This document shows, one piece after another, positions 7,936 through 15,852 of a DNA stretch of 22,118 nt. The notes beneath the pieces are model-generated. The model ran no database searches and was not told where the DNA came from. It worked only from the letters and a program-made list of their open reading frames with translations. Position numbers and translations under genes: made by a program. This DNA is from Chitinophagales bacterium (GTDB lineage: Bacteria > Bacteroidota > Bacteroidia > Chitinophagales > UBA2359), in the NCBI GenBank assembly GCA_020629335.1, contig JAHDDN010000035.1, positions 1-22,118 of the forward strand. The letters are read 5' to 3'. Position 1 is the stretch's first letter, and every line of letters starts with the position of its first letter.

Positions 7936-8162
7936 AGTATTTGTTTTTAAAAACACGAAATAAATGTTTACACAAGTATTTAACGTTGATAACAAATTAA
8001 GGTTTAACGGAATATGAAAGGGGAGGTATTTAGGGGGGAAACACACTGCCTTACTAAAAGGCAGCGAATTAACTAACAAAGCTTAGGGTGATTCGGTTCC
8101 ATTAATTATTAAAAAAATAGGATAATTAAATTGTATTATTTGATTTTCAGTTATTTGTGAGC

Positions 8163-9623
8163 TTATTTTTTTACAAATTTATCGATTAAGTAAGTATCGC
8201 CATCTACTATTTGTAGATAGTAGAGCCCTGATTTTAGGTGGTTTATTGTGATGTTGTTTTTGCCTTGTAGCCTTGGTTGAGAAATTAGGTTTCCATCCAT
8301 GCTATATAGACTTATTAGGGCTTCATTACTCAATTGTGGACCATAGATGAATAGTTGTTCGTTAGCAGGATTAGGGTACAGTTCGTACTTGATTTTTGGT
8401 ATGGCTTGATTAGCCGTGCTGCTTGTGTCTATTAAGATACCCTTTTGGTAGTATAGGCCAGCATTATCGCTATCATCTTGGTAGATTAGGTGGAAGGCAT
8501 TATTGCCGTAAGCGATATCGGGATTTCTTTGATTGCCATCTTGATTGGTGAGAGCAATAGCATTGGTTCCAATATTTTCGAGTTCAGTGGCTGTGGATCG
8601 GTAGATGTCTATATTGCCTGTATTATTGACTTCCCATACGGTGGCTATTTGGTCAGTGCTGGTAGCGATTCGGGGATAATTTTGTATGCCATCTTCATTG
8701 GTCGCTCCTTCATTAAGCAGGCTTTGAAAGTCTGCTTGCATATCATCCGCTTCTAAGGCGCTTATGTAGACTTGGGAGAAGCCTTCGGCACTACTTGCCC
8801 ATACTGACAAAATATGATCTTCGTCCCATATCGCTAAATCTGGCCCTGTTACAGGGCAAGCGGCTATTTGCCAGTTAGTATCATCCATATCAGTAGCAGT
8901 ATCGAAGTCATAGGGATCATTGGTGGATTGGCTGATCCATATATCACGCACGTTATTGGTGTTATTTCTGAAGGCGAGGTAATAGTTATCTTCAAGGCTG
9001 ATCATTTCGGATGGGCAGCATTCGCATACAATAGGGCCGTTAGAAGAATCGCTTGCAATGATGAGCTGGCTAAAGCTTTGATTGTTTGCATTGTATTCTA
9101 TGACCATATAGCGTGCGTCTGCGTAGCTTAGGTTGGTGGAGATGAAGCTAATGATGGCATTGCCTGATTCATCAGCATATACATTGGCTAGGTAGGCGTT
9201 TCTGTTTTCTTCAGCGGGAATTTGTATGGGATTGCTATAGGTGAGTCCGCCATCTTGTGAGTAGCTTAGGTAGGATCTGGCTGGGCTGCCTTGATCGCCA
9301 TCAAATACGATGAATACTTGATCGTTATGAGTGCTGATAGATGGGCCTTCGTGTATGCCCGCATAAGCAGATACTTCGCCATTGATGGCGATGGGGTCTG
9401 ATAGGGTTTCGCCATCATAACGAGCGGTGTAAATGGCTTTAGGATTGGTGGTTTTGGCCCAGAGTAGATGGGTGGATTCTCCATTATTGACGATTCTTGG
9501 TCGGGTATTTCCGTATTGTTCGGCATCAATTAATTGTATGCTTTCTTGCCATTCTATGATGGTTTGGGCATGGAGTAGGCTTAGAAAAAGCAGAGAGGTG
9601 AGTGTTAGTATTAAGTGTTTCAT
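8163..9623 (-). CDS. T9SS-exported sialidase-like/BNR propeller protein with C-terminal sorting domain
   Basis: A 486-residue secreted protein. It has a signal peptide (MKHLILTLTSLLFLSLLHA-Q) and then a repetitive beta-propeller-like region (about 22-395) with Asp-box-like turns such as YSQDGGLTYSN and recurring blocks of Ala/Ile-W/Y strands. A Por_Secre_tail-type sorting domain (about 405-486) contains YELYPNPANEQLFIYG, ISLYSMDG, LKSGLYYLQI and terminal DKFVKK, which directs export and surface attachment through the type IX system. The fold resembles exo-alpha-sialidases and BNR proteins, but I cannot point to the Arg triad, Tyr/Glu pair and FRIP motif of true sialidases. It may therefore be a binding protein. 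A CECCPSE segment near the middle could form a disulfide or metal site. Downstream (7936-8162) I see only weak hairpins. Confidence 0.85.
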   Translation of the reverse strand: MKHLILTLTSLLFLSLLHAQTIIEWQESIQLIDAEQYGNTRPRIVNNGESTHLLWAKTTNPKAIYTARYDGETLSDPIAINGEVSAYAGIHEGPSISTHNDQVFIVFDGDQGSPARSYLSYSQDGGLTYSNPIQIPAEENRNAYLANVYADESGNAIISFISTNLSYADARYMVIEYNANNQSFSQLIIASDSSNGPIVCECCPSEMISLEDNYYLAFRNNTNNVRDIWISQSTNDPYDFDTATDMDDTNWQIAACPVTGPDLAIWDEDHILSVWASSAEGFSQVYISALEADDMQADFQSLLNEGATNEDGIQNYPRIATSTDQIATVWEVNNTGNIDIYRSTATELENIGTNAIALTNQDGNQRNPDIAYGNNAFHLIYQDDSDNAGLYYQKGILIDTSSTANQAIPKIKYELYPNPANEQLFIYGPQLSNEALISLYSMDGNLISQPRLQGKNNITINHLKSGLYYLQIVDGDTYLIDKFVKK

Positions 9624-9667
9624 TGTATTTGATTTGTATTATGTAGCTAATATACGAAGAATTAATT

Positions 9668-9888
9668 GGCTTAGGGATGGTAGCGGTATGTGGCGGCCAT
9701 GCTGCGACTTACGTAGCTTAGTGATGCGATGGCTGGCCCGCAGGGCAGACAAGCAGCGCTTAGTGAAGTAGGAGCTGCATAGCCACATAATAGCGGACAG
9801 CCCGACCCTTTTTTATTTTTTTATTCGAGGGCGGACACATAGGTACCGCCCCTACAGTCGAATAAAAAAATAAAAAAGGGGAAGCCCC
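9668..9888 (-). repeat. Family 1 structured interspersed repeat, copy B
   Basis: Read on the minus strand it starts GGGGCTTCCCC. The variable arms are TTTTTTATTTTTTTATTCGA (seen on plus at 9809-9828) and its exact complement at 9858-9877. The loop hairpin is GGGCGG with CCGCCC around TACCTATGTGT. The second stem is TATGTGGC with GCCACATA, and the end is CCATCCCTAAGCC. It lies between the S41 protease gene and the T9SS cargo gene, with its 3' end 44 bp before the cargo start codon. The flank 9889-9941 is AT-rich with no visible feature. Confidence 0.9.
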
Positions 9889-9941
9889 GAATAGAACAAT
9901 AAACGATGAATTATGAATGGAATAAATGGTATTCTAATTAA

Positions 9942-9971
9942 AAAAGGGCCGACATAAATGCCAGCCCTTTT
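9942..9971 (-). terminator. Intrinsic terminator after the S41 protease pair
   Basis: AAAAGGGC (9942-9949) pairs with GCCCTTTT (9964-9971) around a 14-nt loop. On the minus strand the stem is followed by a run of T (complement of the A run at 9939-9945). It starts 28 bp after the stop codon of the protease gene ending at 9999 and likely ends the two-gene S41 transcript. Confidence 0.85.
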
Positions 9972-9998
9972 ATTCGTTAGTATTTGATTTTTAAATTA

Positions 9999-11675
9999 TT
10001 ATTGTCCAGCTAGGATGCTGTTGTATCTTTCTGAGTCATTTAAGAGGTCGATGGCATTGGTGATTAGGATATCACTTTCCAAAGATGCTCTTGCTTCGCC
10101 TTGGCTGTAGTAGTATCGATTAGCGATTTCTGCTTTTAGTTGTGGAATAATTTCGTCTTTGTGCTTAGTTGCGTAGCTTGCGTTTTTGCTAGTGATTTTT
10201 GTTTCTAGGTCTTTTAGGTCTGTTTGGATAGCGTCGTAATATTTTTCTGATTCGGCGCTTTCTTTTAGTGTTTCTAAAAGGGCTAAGGTTTGTGATTCGA
10301 AGGTGATTTCTTTTTTATCTAAGTAAGAGATAAAATCTTGATAATCTTGATCTGTGATTTCGAATTCTTCTGGTGCTACGATAGAGTCGTATTTTGTACG
10401 GTAGTAATTAGCGTAATCGAATAGGTGGTATTCATCTTTGAGGTATTTGGTATAGCTGCTGTAGTTGTCAGCTTTTACTTCTATATCAGGATTGACACCG
10501 CCTGCATCGTATACAGTACGTCCGTTTTTAGTTTTGAATTCTTGTCTGACTGAATCAGGTATTTCTCTTACGCCGTCAGCATATTTACCAGAATAATCTT
10601 TTGATTGGATACAACGTCCACTTGGCAATAAGTATCGGGCTACGGTAATTTTTAGGCGTGGGCGATTGGCTCCTTTCGGTAAGAAGTCAAGTTCCAATTC
10701 TTTAACATTTTGTACGAGTCCTTTTCCGAAAGATGTTTCTCCCATTACGACTCCTCTATCGAAGTCTTGCATGGCACCTGATACGATTTCTGATGCAGAG
10801 GCAGACTTGCCATTGATGAGTACAACTAGTGGGATATCTTTGTCCAAAGGAGCTTCTTGTCCTAGGAATTCTCTATTCCATTCAGGATTATTTCCTTCAT
10901 TGCTTAGGATGAGTTCGCCTTGATCTACGAAGAGATTACAGATACGAATGGATTCGTTCATGAGTCCACCTGGGTTGGCTCTTAGATCCAGGACTAATTT
11001 TTTGGCACCTTGTTCTTTTAATTCTTCGATAGAACCTTTTAGAAATGCGGCGCATGCTCTGGTGAAGCGAGTTAATTTGACGTAGCCTACATCTTCATTT
11101 AGCATAGTGTGGTAGGTTACGCTTTCTGGTTTTACGACTTCTCTTAATAGTACTTGTACATCTTCTTCACCGCTTACTCCTTTGGTCATGTGTAGGGTAA
11201 TATCTGAGCCATTTTCGCCTACTAGATAAGCTTGTACATCTTCTAAGCTTAGTCCTTTAACTTCTTGTCCGTCTAGTTTGTTGATGATGTCTCCGGGTTG
11301 TATACCTGCTTCAGCGGCGGGTAAACCTTGCAAGATTTCTTCTACGATGAATTTTTTATCTCTTTTGACGAGTTTTATGCCTATATCACCTGGGTTTCCT
11401 AATTGTCGTAGTCGAGCTGCTTGAATTTGTGATTCTGTGATATAGTTGGTATAAGGATCAAGTGTTTTAAGCATTGCATTGATTCCTTCTTTCATTAATT
11501 CAGCTGATTCTATGTCGTCTACATAGCTTTCGTGTAGTTCTTGGTATAGATTAGAGTATAGGTCTAAGTTTTTAGCGATTTGGAAGTATTTGCTTTCCAT
11601 GAAGCTGAAAGAGATACCGACAACTGCTATGAGTAGGACCGCTAAGAGTTTTTTATTTATTTGATTGAAAGTCAT
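9999..11675 (-). CDS. S41-family carboxyl-terminal processing protease (CtpA-like), second gene of pair
   Basis: A 558-residue serine protease of the CtpA/Prc type that trims or degrades envelope proteins from their C termini. It has an N-terminal membrane anchor or uncleaved signal (about 8-28), a helical lead-in with ELHESYVDD and LKTLDPYTNYI, and a PDZ domain (about 95-185; GIKLVKRDKKFIVEEI, LPAAEAGIQPGDII). The catalytic core has LDLRANPGGLMNESI, GKSASASEIVSGAMQD (nucleophile Ser about 292) and TSFGKGLVQ (Lys about 317), giving a Ser-Lys dyad. LPSGRCIQ and DAGGVNPDIEV are typical of the family, and a helical C-terminal extension of about 140 residues follows. It lies 47 bp downstream of a paralogue of almost the same length, so the two are probably co-transcribed. 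Confidence 0.95.
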   Translation of the reverse strand: MTFNQINKKLLAVLLIAVVGISFSFMESKYFQIAKNLDLYSNLYQELHESYVDDIESAELMKEGINAMLKTLDPYTNYITESQIQAARLRQLGNPGDIGIKLVKRDKKFIVEEILQGLPAAEAGIQPGDIINKLDGQEVKGLSLEDVQAYLVGENGSDITLHMTKGVSGEEDVQVLLREVVKPESVTYHTMLNEDVGYVKLTRFTRACAAFLKGSIEELKEQGAKKLVLDLRANPGGLMNESIRICNLFVDQGELILSNEGNNPEWNREFLGQEAPLDKDIPLVVLINGKSASASEIVSGAMQDFDRGVVMGETSFGKGLVQNVKELELDFLPKGANRPRLKITVARYLLPSGRCIQSKDYSGKYADGVREIPDSVRQEFKTKNGRTVYDAGGVNPDIEVKADNYSSYTKYLKDEYHLFDYANYYRTKYDSIVAPEEFEITDQDYQDFISYLDKKEITFESQTLALLETLKESAESEKYYDAIQTDLKDLETKITSKNASYATKHKDEIIPQLKAEIANRYYYSQGEARASLESDILITNAIDLLNDSERYNSILAGQ

Positions 11676-11722
11676 CTTTATTTTGATTTTTTAAATTTAG
11701 AAATGAAATACTGGCTTCTCAA

Positions 11723-13372
11723 TTACTTACCAGTAAGGATACTTTGGTAGCGTTGCTGATTTTTGAGGACTGATACGGCCTCTTTTAAAGCGGTATCATA
11801 CTGTAGGGAAGTAACGATTCTACCTTTTTGGTAGTAGTATCTTGAGCTAATTTCCTCTGTTAGTATTTCAGCTATTTCATCTTTAAATTTATAGATGTCT
11901 TTTTGTTTGTCTGATTTGATTTTTGTTTCTAAAGTTTTGATTTCGCTATCAAGGTCGGGCATATAGCCTTCTTTTTCTGCTGTTTCCTTTAGTTTTTCTA
12001 AGATTCTTTCGCTTTTAGTTGAGTAGTTATATTTTTTATCCGATAAGAAATTGACAAAGTCTTCAAATTCTTGATCGGTGAGTTGGAATTTGTTGGCATC
12101 AGCAATAGTTGGGTGGTTGTAGAAGTATTTGGTTGCGTAATCGAAGATTAGGTCTTCTGATATAAGTGTGATTGTGATATTGGCTAAGAATGGATCTTCT
12201 ACTTCAATATCGGGATCAATTCCGCCAGCGTCATATACTTTACGGCCATTACGCGTATTAAAGACGGTACGTAGAGAGTCGGGTACTTTATCAGCTCCAT
12301 CTTTATAACCACCAGAGTAGTCGATTGCTTGAATACATCTGCCGCTTGGGAGGTAGTATTTAGAGGTGGTTAGTTTGACGCGTGTGTTGTAGCCTGTTTC
12401 TTTTGTTGTTTGTACGAGTCCTTTTCCGAAGGTTCGTTGTCCTATTACGACTCCACGATCAACATCTTGCATGACTCCAGATACGATTTCGGAAGCAGAT
12501 GCGGAGCTACCGCTGGTTAGTACTGCAAGTGGAATTTCGAGGTCTGCTGGAGCTTTACGTGTTTTATATGATTTATCCCAGTCGGTTAATCGTCCTTTGG
12601 TGTTGACGACTTCTTCTCCTTTAGGGATGAAGATACTGCTTACGTCTACTGCTTCATTTAGGAGGCCTCCGGGGTTTCCTCTAAGGTCTAGTACGATGCC
12701 TTTGAGGTCATTTTCTGCTTTAAGTGCTTGGAGCGCTTTGCTTACATCATCGGAGCATCTTTCTGTAAAGCTGGTCAGTAAGATGTATCCGATGCCATCT
12801 TCCACCATAGCATGGTGTGGAACGCTTTCTATTTTTATTTCTTCTCTGGTGAGTTCTTTATCGAGGGTTTGGCCGTTTGGTCTTTCTATTTTGATATTGA
12901 CAGCGGTACCTGGCTTACCTTTTAGCATTTTGCTAATATCGTTGGTATTTTTGTCTTTTGCGGATGCTCCGTCTATTTGAAGGATTTTGTCACCAGCTTT
13001 AAGATCTGCTTTAAATGCGGGGAATCCTTCATATGGCTCAGAGATGATGACATAGTCGTCTACTTTTTTGATTAAAGCTCCGATGCCTCCATATTTTCCA
13101 GTTGTAGCGAGGTTATAATTACTGATTTCCTCTTCTGGGTAGAATGTGGTGTATGGGTCGAGTGAAGTGAGCATGCCATCTATACCAGCTTTGACTGATT
13201 GGTCGATATTAATATCATCTACGTAGAGTTTATTTAGTTCTTGGAAGATGGTAGCGAATAGGTCTAAGTTTTTAGAGATTTCGAACTTATTGCTATTGAT
13301 AAAGGAAAAGGATATAGCTGACAGACTAACTAGTAGTATGACTAATCCTATTTTAATATTTTTTTGAAGCAT
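11723..13372 (-). CDS. S41-family carboxyl-terminal processing protease (CtpA-like), first gene of pair
   Basis: A 549-residue paralogue of the following gene with the same order of parts: N-terminal membrane segment (about 6-26), lead-in with ELNKLYVDD and LTSLDPYTTFY, PDZ domain (about 90-180; GIGALIKKVDDYVIISEP, GKPGTAV), then LDLRGNPGGLLNEAV, GSSASASEIVSGVMQD (Ser about 290), RTFGKGLVQ (Lys about 315) and LPSGRCIQ. Both dyad residues are present, so both copies should be active. The pair probably arose by tandem duplication. Substrates are unknown; envelope quality control is the usual role. The leader contains a long foldback repeat (13431-13592) ending 58 bp before the start codon, so its promoter must lie in that short gap or within or beyond the repeat. 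Confidence 0.95.
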   Translation of the reverse strand: MLQKNIKIGLVILLVSLSAISFSFINSNKFEISKNLDLFATIFQELNKLYVDDINIDQSVKAGIDGMLTSLDPYTTFYPEEEISNYNLATTGKYGGIGALIKKVDDYVIISEPYEGFPAFKADLKAGDKILQIDGASAKDKNTNDISKMLKGKPGTAVNIKIERPNGQTLDKELTREEIKIESVPHHAMVEDGIGYILLTSFTERCSDDVSKALQALKAENDLKGIVLDLRGNPGGLLNEAVDVSSIFIPKGEEVVNTKGRLTDWDKSYKTRKAPADLEIPLAVLTSGSSASASEIVSGVMQDVDRGVVIGQRTFGKGLVQTTKETGYNTRVKLTTSKYYLPSGRCIQAIDYSGGYKDGADKVPDSLRTVFNTRNGRKVYDAGGIDPDIEVEDPFLANITITLISEDLIFDYATKYFYNHPTIADANKFQLTDQEFEDFVNFLSDKKYNYSTKSERILEKLKETAEKEGYMPDLDSEIKTLETKIKSDKQKDIYKFKDEIAEILTEEISSRYYYQKGRIVTSLQYDTALKEAVSVLKNQQRYQSILTGK

Positions 13373-13430
13373 CCTGAGCTTATTTAATTGTTTGTATGAG
13401 CGTTTGGTCTGATTTGATGTGGTTTGCTAT

Positions 13431-13592
13431 TGAACTCATTTAAAGTTTTCCTACTGGCTTAGAAAATGGCTGTTTTTCCGTATTTCTTCGTTATTTTTTC
13501 AGTCCGTAGCCCTGCTATGCACCTCAAAAATGCCTTGAACTACGAAAAAACAGCTAATTTTCAGCTTCATTATAAAACTTTAAATGAGTTCA
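13431..13592. repeat. Family 2 long foldback repeat, copy 1
   Basis: A perfect 19-bp terminal inverted repeat, TGAACTCATTTAAAGTTTT (13431-13449) with its complement at 13574-13592, continues inward as an imperfect stem of about 30 bp (GGCTTAGAAAATGGCTG against CAGCTAATTTTCAGC). The core carries CTTCGTTATTTTTTC, the hairpin CGTAGC-CCT-GCTATG and CAAAAATGCCTTG. The core closely matches copy 4 (17692-17853), while the outer arms match only the core-less copy at 14932-15005. It sits 58 bp upstream of the first S41 protease gene. Confidence 0.88.
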
Positions 13593-13621
13593 TTATGATT
13601 TTATGCTTTCCACTTAGTTTA

Positions 13622-13784
13622 TAAGTAGCTAAAGTTAATTATTTCGGCAGTTCTGATGGCCTCTTTTTAGCTTATCCTTCGTTGCTTTTCTTAGCAATAG
13701 CCCTGCTATTAAGGCGAAAAGCGCCTTGGCTAAGCTAAAAATAAGCTCATCAAGAATGCACGAATAATTACCTTCAACTACTTA
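13622..13784. repeat. Family 2 long foldback repeat, copy 2
   Basis: The left arm (AAGTAGCTAAAGTTAATTAT onward, then CTCTTTTTAGCTTA) pairs imperfectly with the right arm (TAAGCTAAAAATAAGC, then CGAATAATTACC and CAACTACTTA). The core has CTTCGTTGCTTTTC, the perfect 6-bp triloop hairpin AATAGC-CCT-GCTATT, GAAAAGCG and GCCTTG. The arms match copy 5 (17854-18011) and not the adjacent copy 1. It begins 29 bp after copy 1. The rest of this gap, 13785-14010, is AT-rich; only a weak hairpin at 13992-14007 just past the yidD stop codon is visible. Confidence 0.85.
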
Positions 13785-14010
13785 GACGTTTTTATAGCAA
13801 CTTAAGGTATACTATTTAGGGCTTAGATAGTAGTTTTTAAATAATTTTAACTTTGATAGTACATTTTACATCAATGTTAGCTTATTTTCATTCAAACATA
13901 GCCTTTTTAGGTCTTAAAAATACTTGTTTTATTGATTTACTTACTTCTATTGCTAAAAGTTTGCCAGTTTCGACAATTCATTAACGGTTAAGCACTTGTT
14001 TTAGTGCGTT

Positions 14011-14223
14011 TTAGGGGACTGGGTCGTGTCCGCTACCTCCGAAAGGGTGGCAGGAGCTAATTCTTTTGATTGCGAGCCAAGTGCCTTTGATTGGGCCATA
14101 TTTTTGGATAGCTTGTATAGCATAATTGGAACAGGTGGGGGTATATCTGCATGCGTTTGGTAAGTAAGGAGAAATAGCTATTTGGTAGAATCGAATCGGT
14201 AAGATTAGGATTTTCTTAAGCAT
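14011..14223 (-). CDS. yidD: Membrane protein insertion efficiency factor YidD
   Basis: A 70-residue protein matching the YidD family over its length. It has an N-terminal amphipathic/hydrophobic helix ([18 protein letters not shown]), then [19 protein letters not shown] with the two conserved cysteines, then a Lys/Arg helix and the signature [13 protein letters not shown]. YidD sits at the inner face of the membrane and assists YidC-dependent insertion. The start codon overlaps the end of rnpA by 8 bp, the usual rpmH-rnpA-yidD arrangement, so translation is probably coupled. yidC itself is not in the window. Confidence 0.96.
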   Translation of the reverse strand: MLKKILILPIRFYQIAISPYLPNACRYTPTCSNYAIQAIQKYGPIKGTWLAIKRISSCHPFGGSGHDPVP

Positions 14224-14620
14224 TGGTCTGTTCTATCAGGTTTTTATGTAGGTACTTTAAAGATAAGGCTAAACTCTTTGAAATGGTTTGATATGGGTGG
14301 AATTCTTTTGCAAGGAAGATGAACATGAGTGCAATTTGTTGATCATTATTAGTTAAATCATTACATAGAGATTGCTTTTGAAGTCGATAGGCTTCACGCA
14401 TTTGTCGTTTGATACGATTTCGATCAACGGCTTTTGGGAATTTTTTTTTGGATACACTGAAGGTAGTTTGAATAGGGTAGGAGCTATTCAATTCTGTTTG
14501 GAGCCACACGATTCTAATGGGATAGAACGATTTTGATTGCCCGTTTACAAATAGGCTTTGTATGAGCTTACGGCTTTTGAGGCGTTCCCCTTTTTTGAAT
14601 TGATTATTAGGCAATTGCAT
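14216..14620 (-). CDS. rnpA: Ribonuclease P protein component
   Basis: A 134-residue basic protein, the protein subunit that assists RNase P RNA in maturing tRNA 5' ends. Visible features are [17 protein letters not shown] near the N terminus (about 8-24), [17 protein letters not shown] and the diagnostic [13 protein letters not shown] (about 72-84), followed by a strand ending in IFLAKEF. It lies downstream of rpmH with a 139-bp gap containing a strong hairpin, and overlaps yidD by 8 bp. The C-terminal half is less conserved, as is normal for RnpA. Confidence 0.96.
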   Translation of the reverse strand: MQLPNNQFKKGERLKSRKLIQSLFVNGQSKSFYPIRIVWLQTELNSSYPIQTTFSVSKKKFPKAVDRNRIKRQMREAYRLQKQSLCNDLTNNDQQIALMFIFLAKEFHPYQTISKSLALSLKYLHKNLIEQTNA

Positions 14621-14708
14621 GTAATATGCAGTATTAAAGAATACTAAAACAATAAATAGCCGTTTTCTACTGGATAAAGAGGAAGCAGAAGGAGGTGAAT
14701 TAACAAGT

Positions 14709-14753
14709 TCAAGAAACAGCTGAGTTCAGATAATCAATTCAGCTGTTTCTTGA
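14709..14753 (-). other. Strong hairpin between rpmH and rnpA
   Basis: A perfect 15-bp stem, TCAAGAAACAGCTGA (14709-14723) with TCAGCTGTTTCTTGA (14739-14753), encloses a 15-nt loop and begins 6 bp after the rpmH stop codon. It lacks a T tract on the minus strand (the sequence after it is ACTTGTTAATT), so it is not a classic terminator. It could be a processing site or partial terminator that lowers rnpA expression relative to rpmH. Confidence 0.75.
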
Positions 14754-14759
14754 GTTTTA

Positions 14760-14915
14760 TTATTTTTTCCAGAATTCGTCAGAAACAGTTAATTTTTTTC
14801 TGCCTTTTTTTCTTCTGCTTGCTAATACTTTACGACCTGATTTAGAGTTCATTCTTTCTCTAAATCCGTGCTTATTTTTTCTTCTTCTATTAGAAGGTTG
14901 AAATGTCCTTTTCAT
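14760..14915 (-). CDS. rpmH: Large ribosomal subunit protein bL34
   Basis: A 51-residue, strongly basic protein: [20 protein letters not shown] at the N terminus, then [20 protein letters not shown] and a short tail TVSDEFWKK. The [21 protein letters not shown] motif is diagnostic of bL34. Start ATG is at 14913-14915 and stop TAA at 14760-14762. It is the first gene of the rpmH-rnpA-yidD cluster. A core-less Family 2 repeat (14932-15005) ends 16 bp before its start, so the promoter is probably inside or beyond that repeat. Confidence 0.97.
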   Translation of the reverse strand: MKRTFQPSNRRRKNKHGFRERMNSKSGRKVLASRRKKGRKKLTVSDEFWKK

Positions 14916-14931
14916 CTTATCTGTTTGTATG

Positions 14932-15005
14932 AACTCGTTTAAGGTATTTTTGTGGGCTTAGAAAATGGCTAATTTTCAGCCTTGACATAAAACTATAAAT
15001 GAGTT
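14932..15005. repeat. Family 2 repeat, core-less derivative (copy 3)
   Basis: The arms AACTCGTTTAAGGTATTTT (14932-14950) and AAAACTATAAATGAGTT (14989-15005) match the outer arms of copy 1. The middle is GGCTTAGAAAATGGCT joined directly to AATTTTCAGCC, which are the inner arms of copy 1 without its core of about 75 bp. The result folds as a simple hairpin. It sits 16 bp before the rpmH start codon. Confidence 0.8.
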
Positions 15006-15039
15006 TTTAAAAAAGTTCAGCAAAGGTACAACTTTTATT

Positions 15040-15080
15040 CTATGATTACAAGAAGGGGAACTTTAAATTGTAATTCATAG
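15040..15080. other. Inverted repeat downstream of folE
   Basis: CTATGATTACAA (15040-15051) pairs with TTGTAATTCATAG (15068-15080) with one bulged T and a 16-nt loop, 35 bp after the folE stop codon. There is no T tract on the minus strand, so a terminator role is possible but unproven. Confidence 0.4.
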
Positions 15081-15115
15081 CTAAAATAGCCTATATATTA
15101 TCTATAGAATGGGAT

Positions 15116-15817
15116 TTATTTGTTTAGTTCCATTCTGATATATTGCAGCAGATTCTCTTTAGTTTTAGGATCTTTGAAGGCGCCTCTGTATTCTGCGGTA
15201 AGGGTGGTGCTATTCACGTCGTTGATTCCTCTGGACATTACGCAAAAGTGTCGTGCTTCGATAATTACAGCTACATCATCTGTGTCTAGTGCTTGTTGTA
15301 ATTCTTCTGCGATTTGCATGGTGAGTCTTTCCTGTACTTGTGGTCTTCGGGAGTAGTAATTGACGATTCTATTAATTTTAGATAGTCCGACTACTTTTCC
15401 GCTTGAGATATAGGCCACATGGGCTCTTCCGATAATTGGTAGGAAGTGGTGTTCACAAGTGGAGAATACGCTAATATCTTTTTCCACTAGCATTTCATTG
15501 TATTGGTAGCTATTGTCGAAAGTTTTAGCGAAAGGTTTATTTTCTGGTTTTAGGCCGCTAAAAATTTCTTTAACGAACATTTTAGATACTCTATAAGGGG
15601 TTCCTTTTAGGCTATCGTCTTTCATGTCGAGTCCAAGGGTATGCATAATTTCCTTGAATAGAGGTTCTATTTTGGCCATTTTTTGCTCATCAGATAAATC
15701 GAATGCATCTTCTCTGAGGGGGGTATCAGTAGAGCCTACCCAATGAGCATCACCAATCTCTTCATGTACATGGGAACAGTTATTATTGTTCACGTGTTGA
15801 TTTTCCTTTAAATTCAT
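15116..15817 (-). CDS. folE: GTP cyclohydrolase I (type IA)
   Basis: A 233-residue enzyme that converts GTP to 7,8-dihydroneopterin triphosphate, the first step toward tetrahydrofolate and tetrahydropterins. Visible signatures are [10 protein letters not shown] (about 81-90), the zinc-binding [14 protein letters not shown] (Cys and His about 118-121), [26 protein letters not shown], and [11 protein letters not shown], which supplies the second zinc Cys and substrate contacts. An N-terminal His/Asn-rich extension (about 1-45) is less conserved. Length fits type IA. The gene is alone on its strand, with a candidate Bacteroidota promoter element at 15853-15860. Confidence 0.96.
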   Translation of the reverse strand: MNLKENQHVNNNNCSHVHEEIGDAHWVGSTDTPLREDAFDLSDEQKMAKIEPLFKEIMHTLGLDMKDDSLKGTPYRVSKMFVKEIFSGLKPENKPFAKTFDNSYQYNEMLVEKDISVFSTCEHHFLPIIGRAHVAYISSGKVVGLSKINRIVNYYSRRPQVQERLTMQIAEELQQALDTDDVAVIIEARHFCVMSRGINDVNSTTLTAEYRGAFKDPKTKENLLQYIRMELNK

Positions 15818-15852
15818 TCAATAATAGTTAAGTAGTAACATTAGCTATTTTT

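Noticed and set aside
8046..8064. Hairpin CTGCCTT/AAGGCAG as a terminator of the T9SS cargo gene
   Set aside because: There is no T tract on either strand and it lies about 100 bp past the stop codon; the stem is only 7 bp.
9266..9771. ORFs overlapping the T9SS cargo gene on both strands
   Set aside because: They are shadow frames of a gene with a clear signal peptide and sorting domain; one also runs into repeat copy B.
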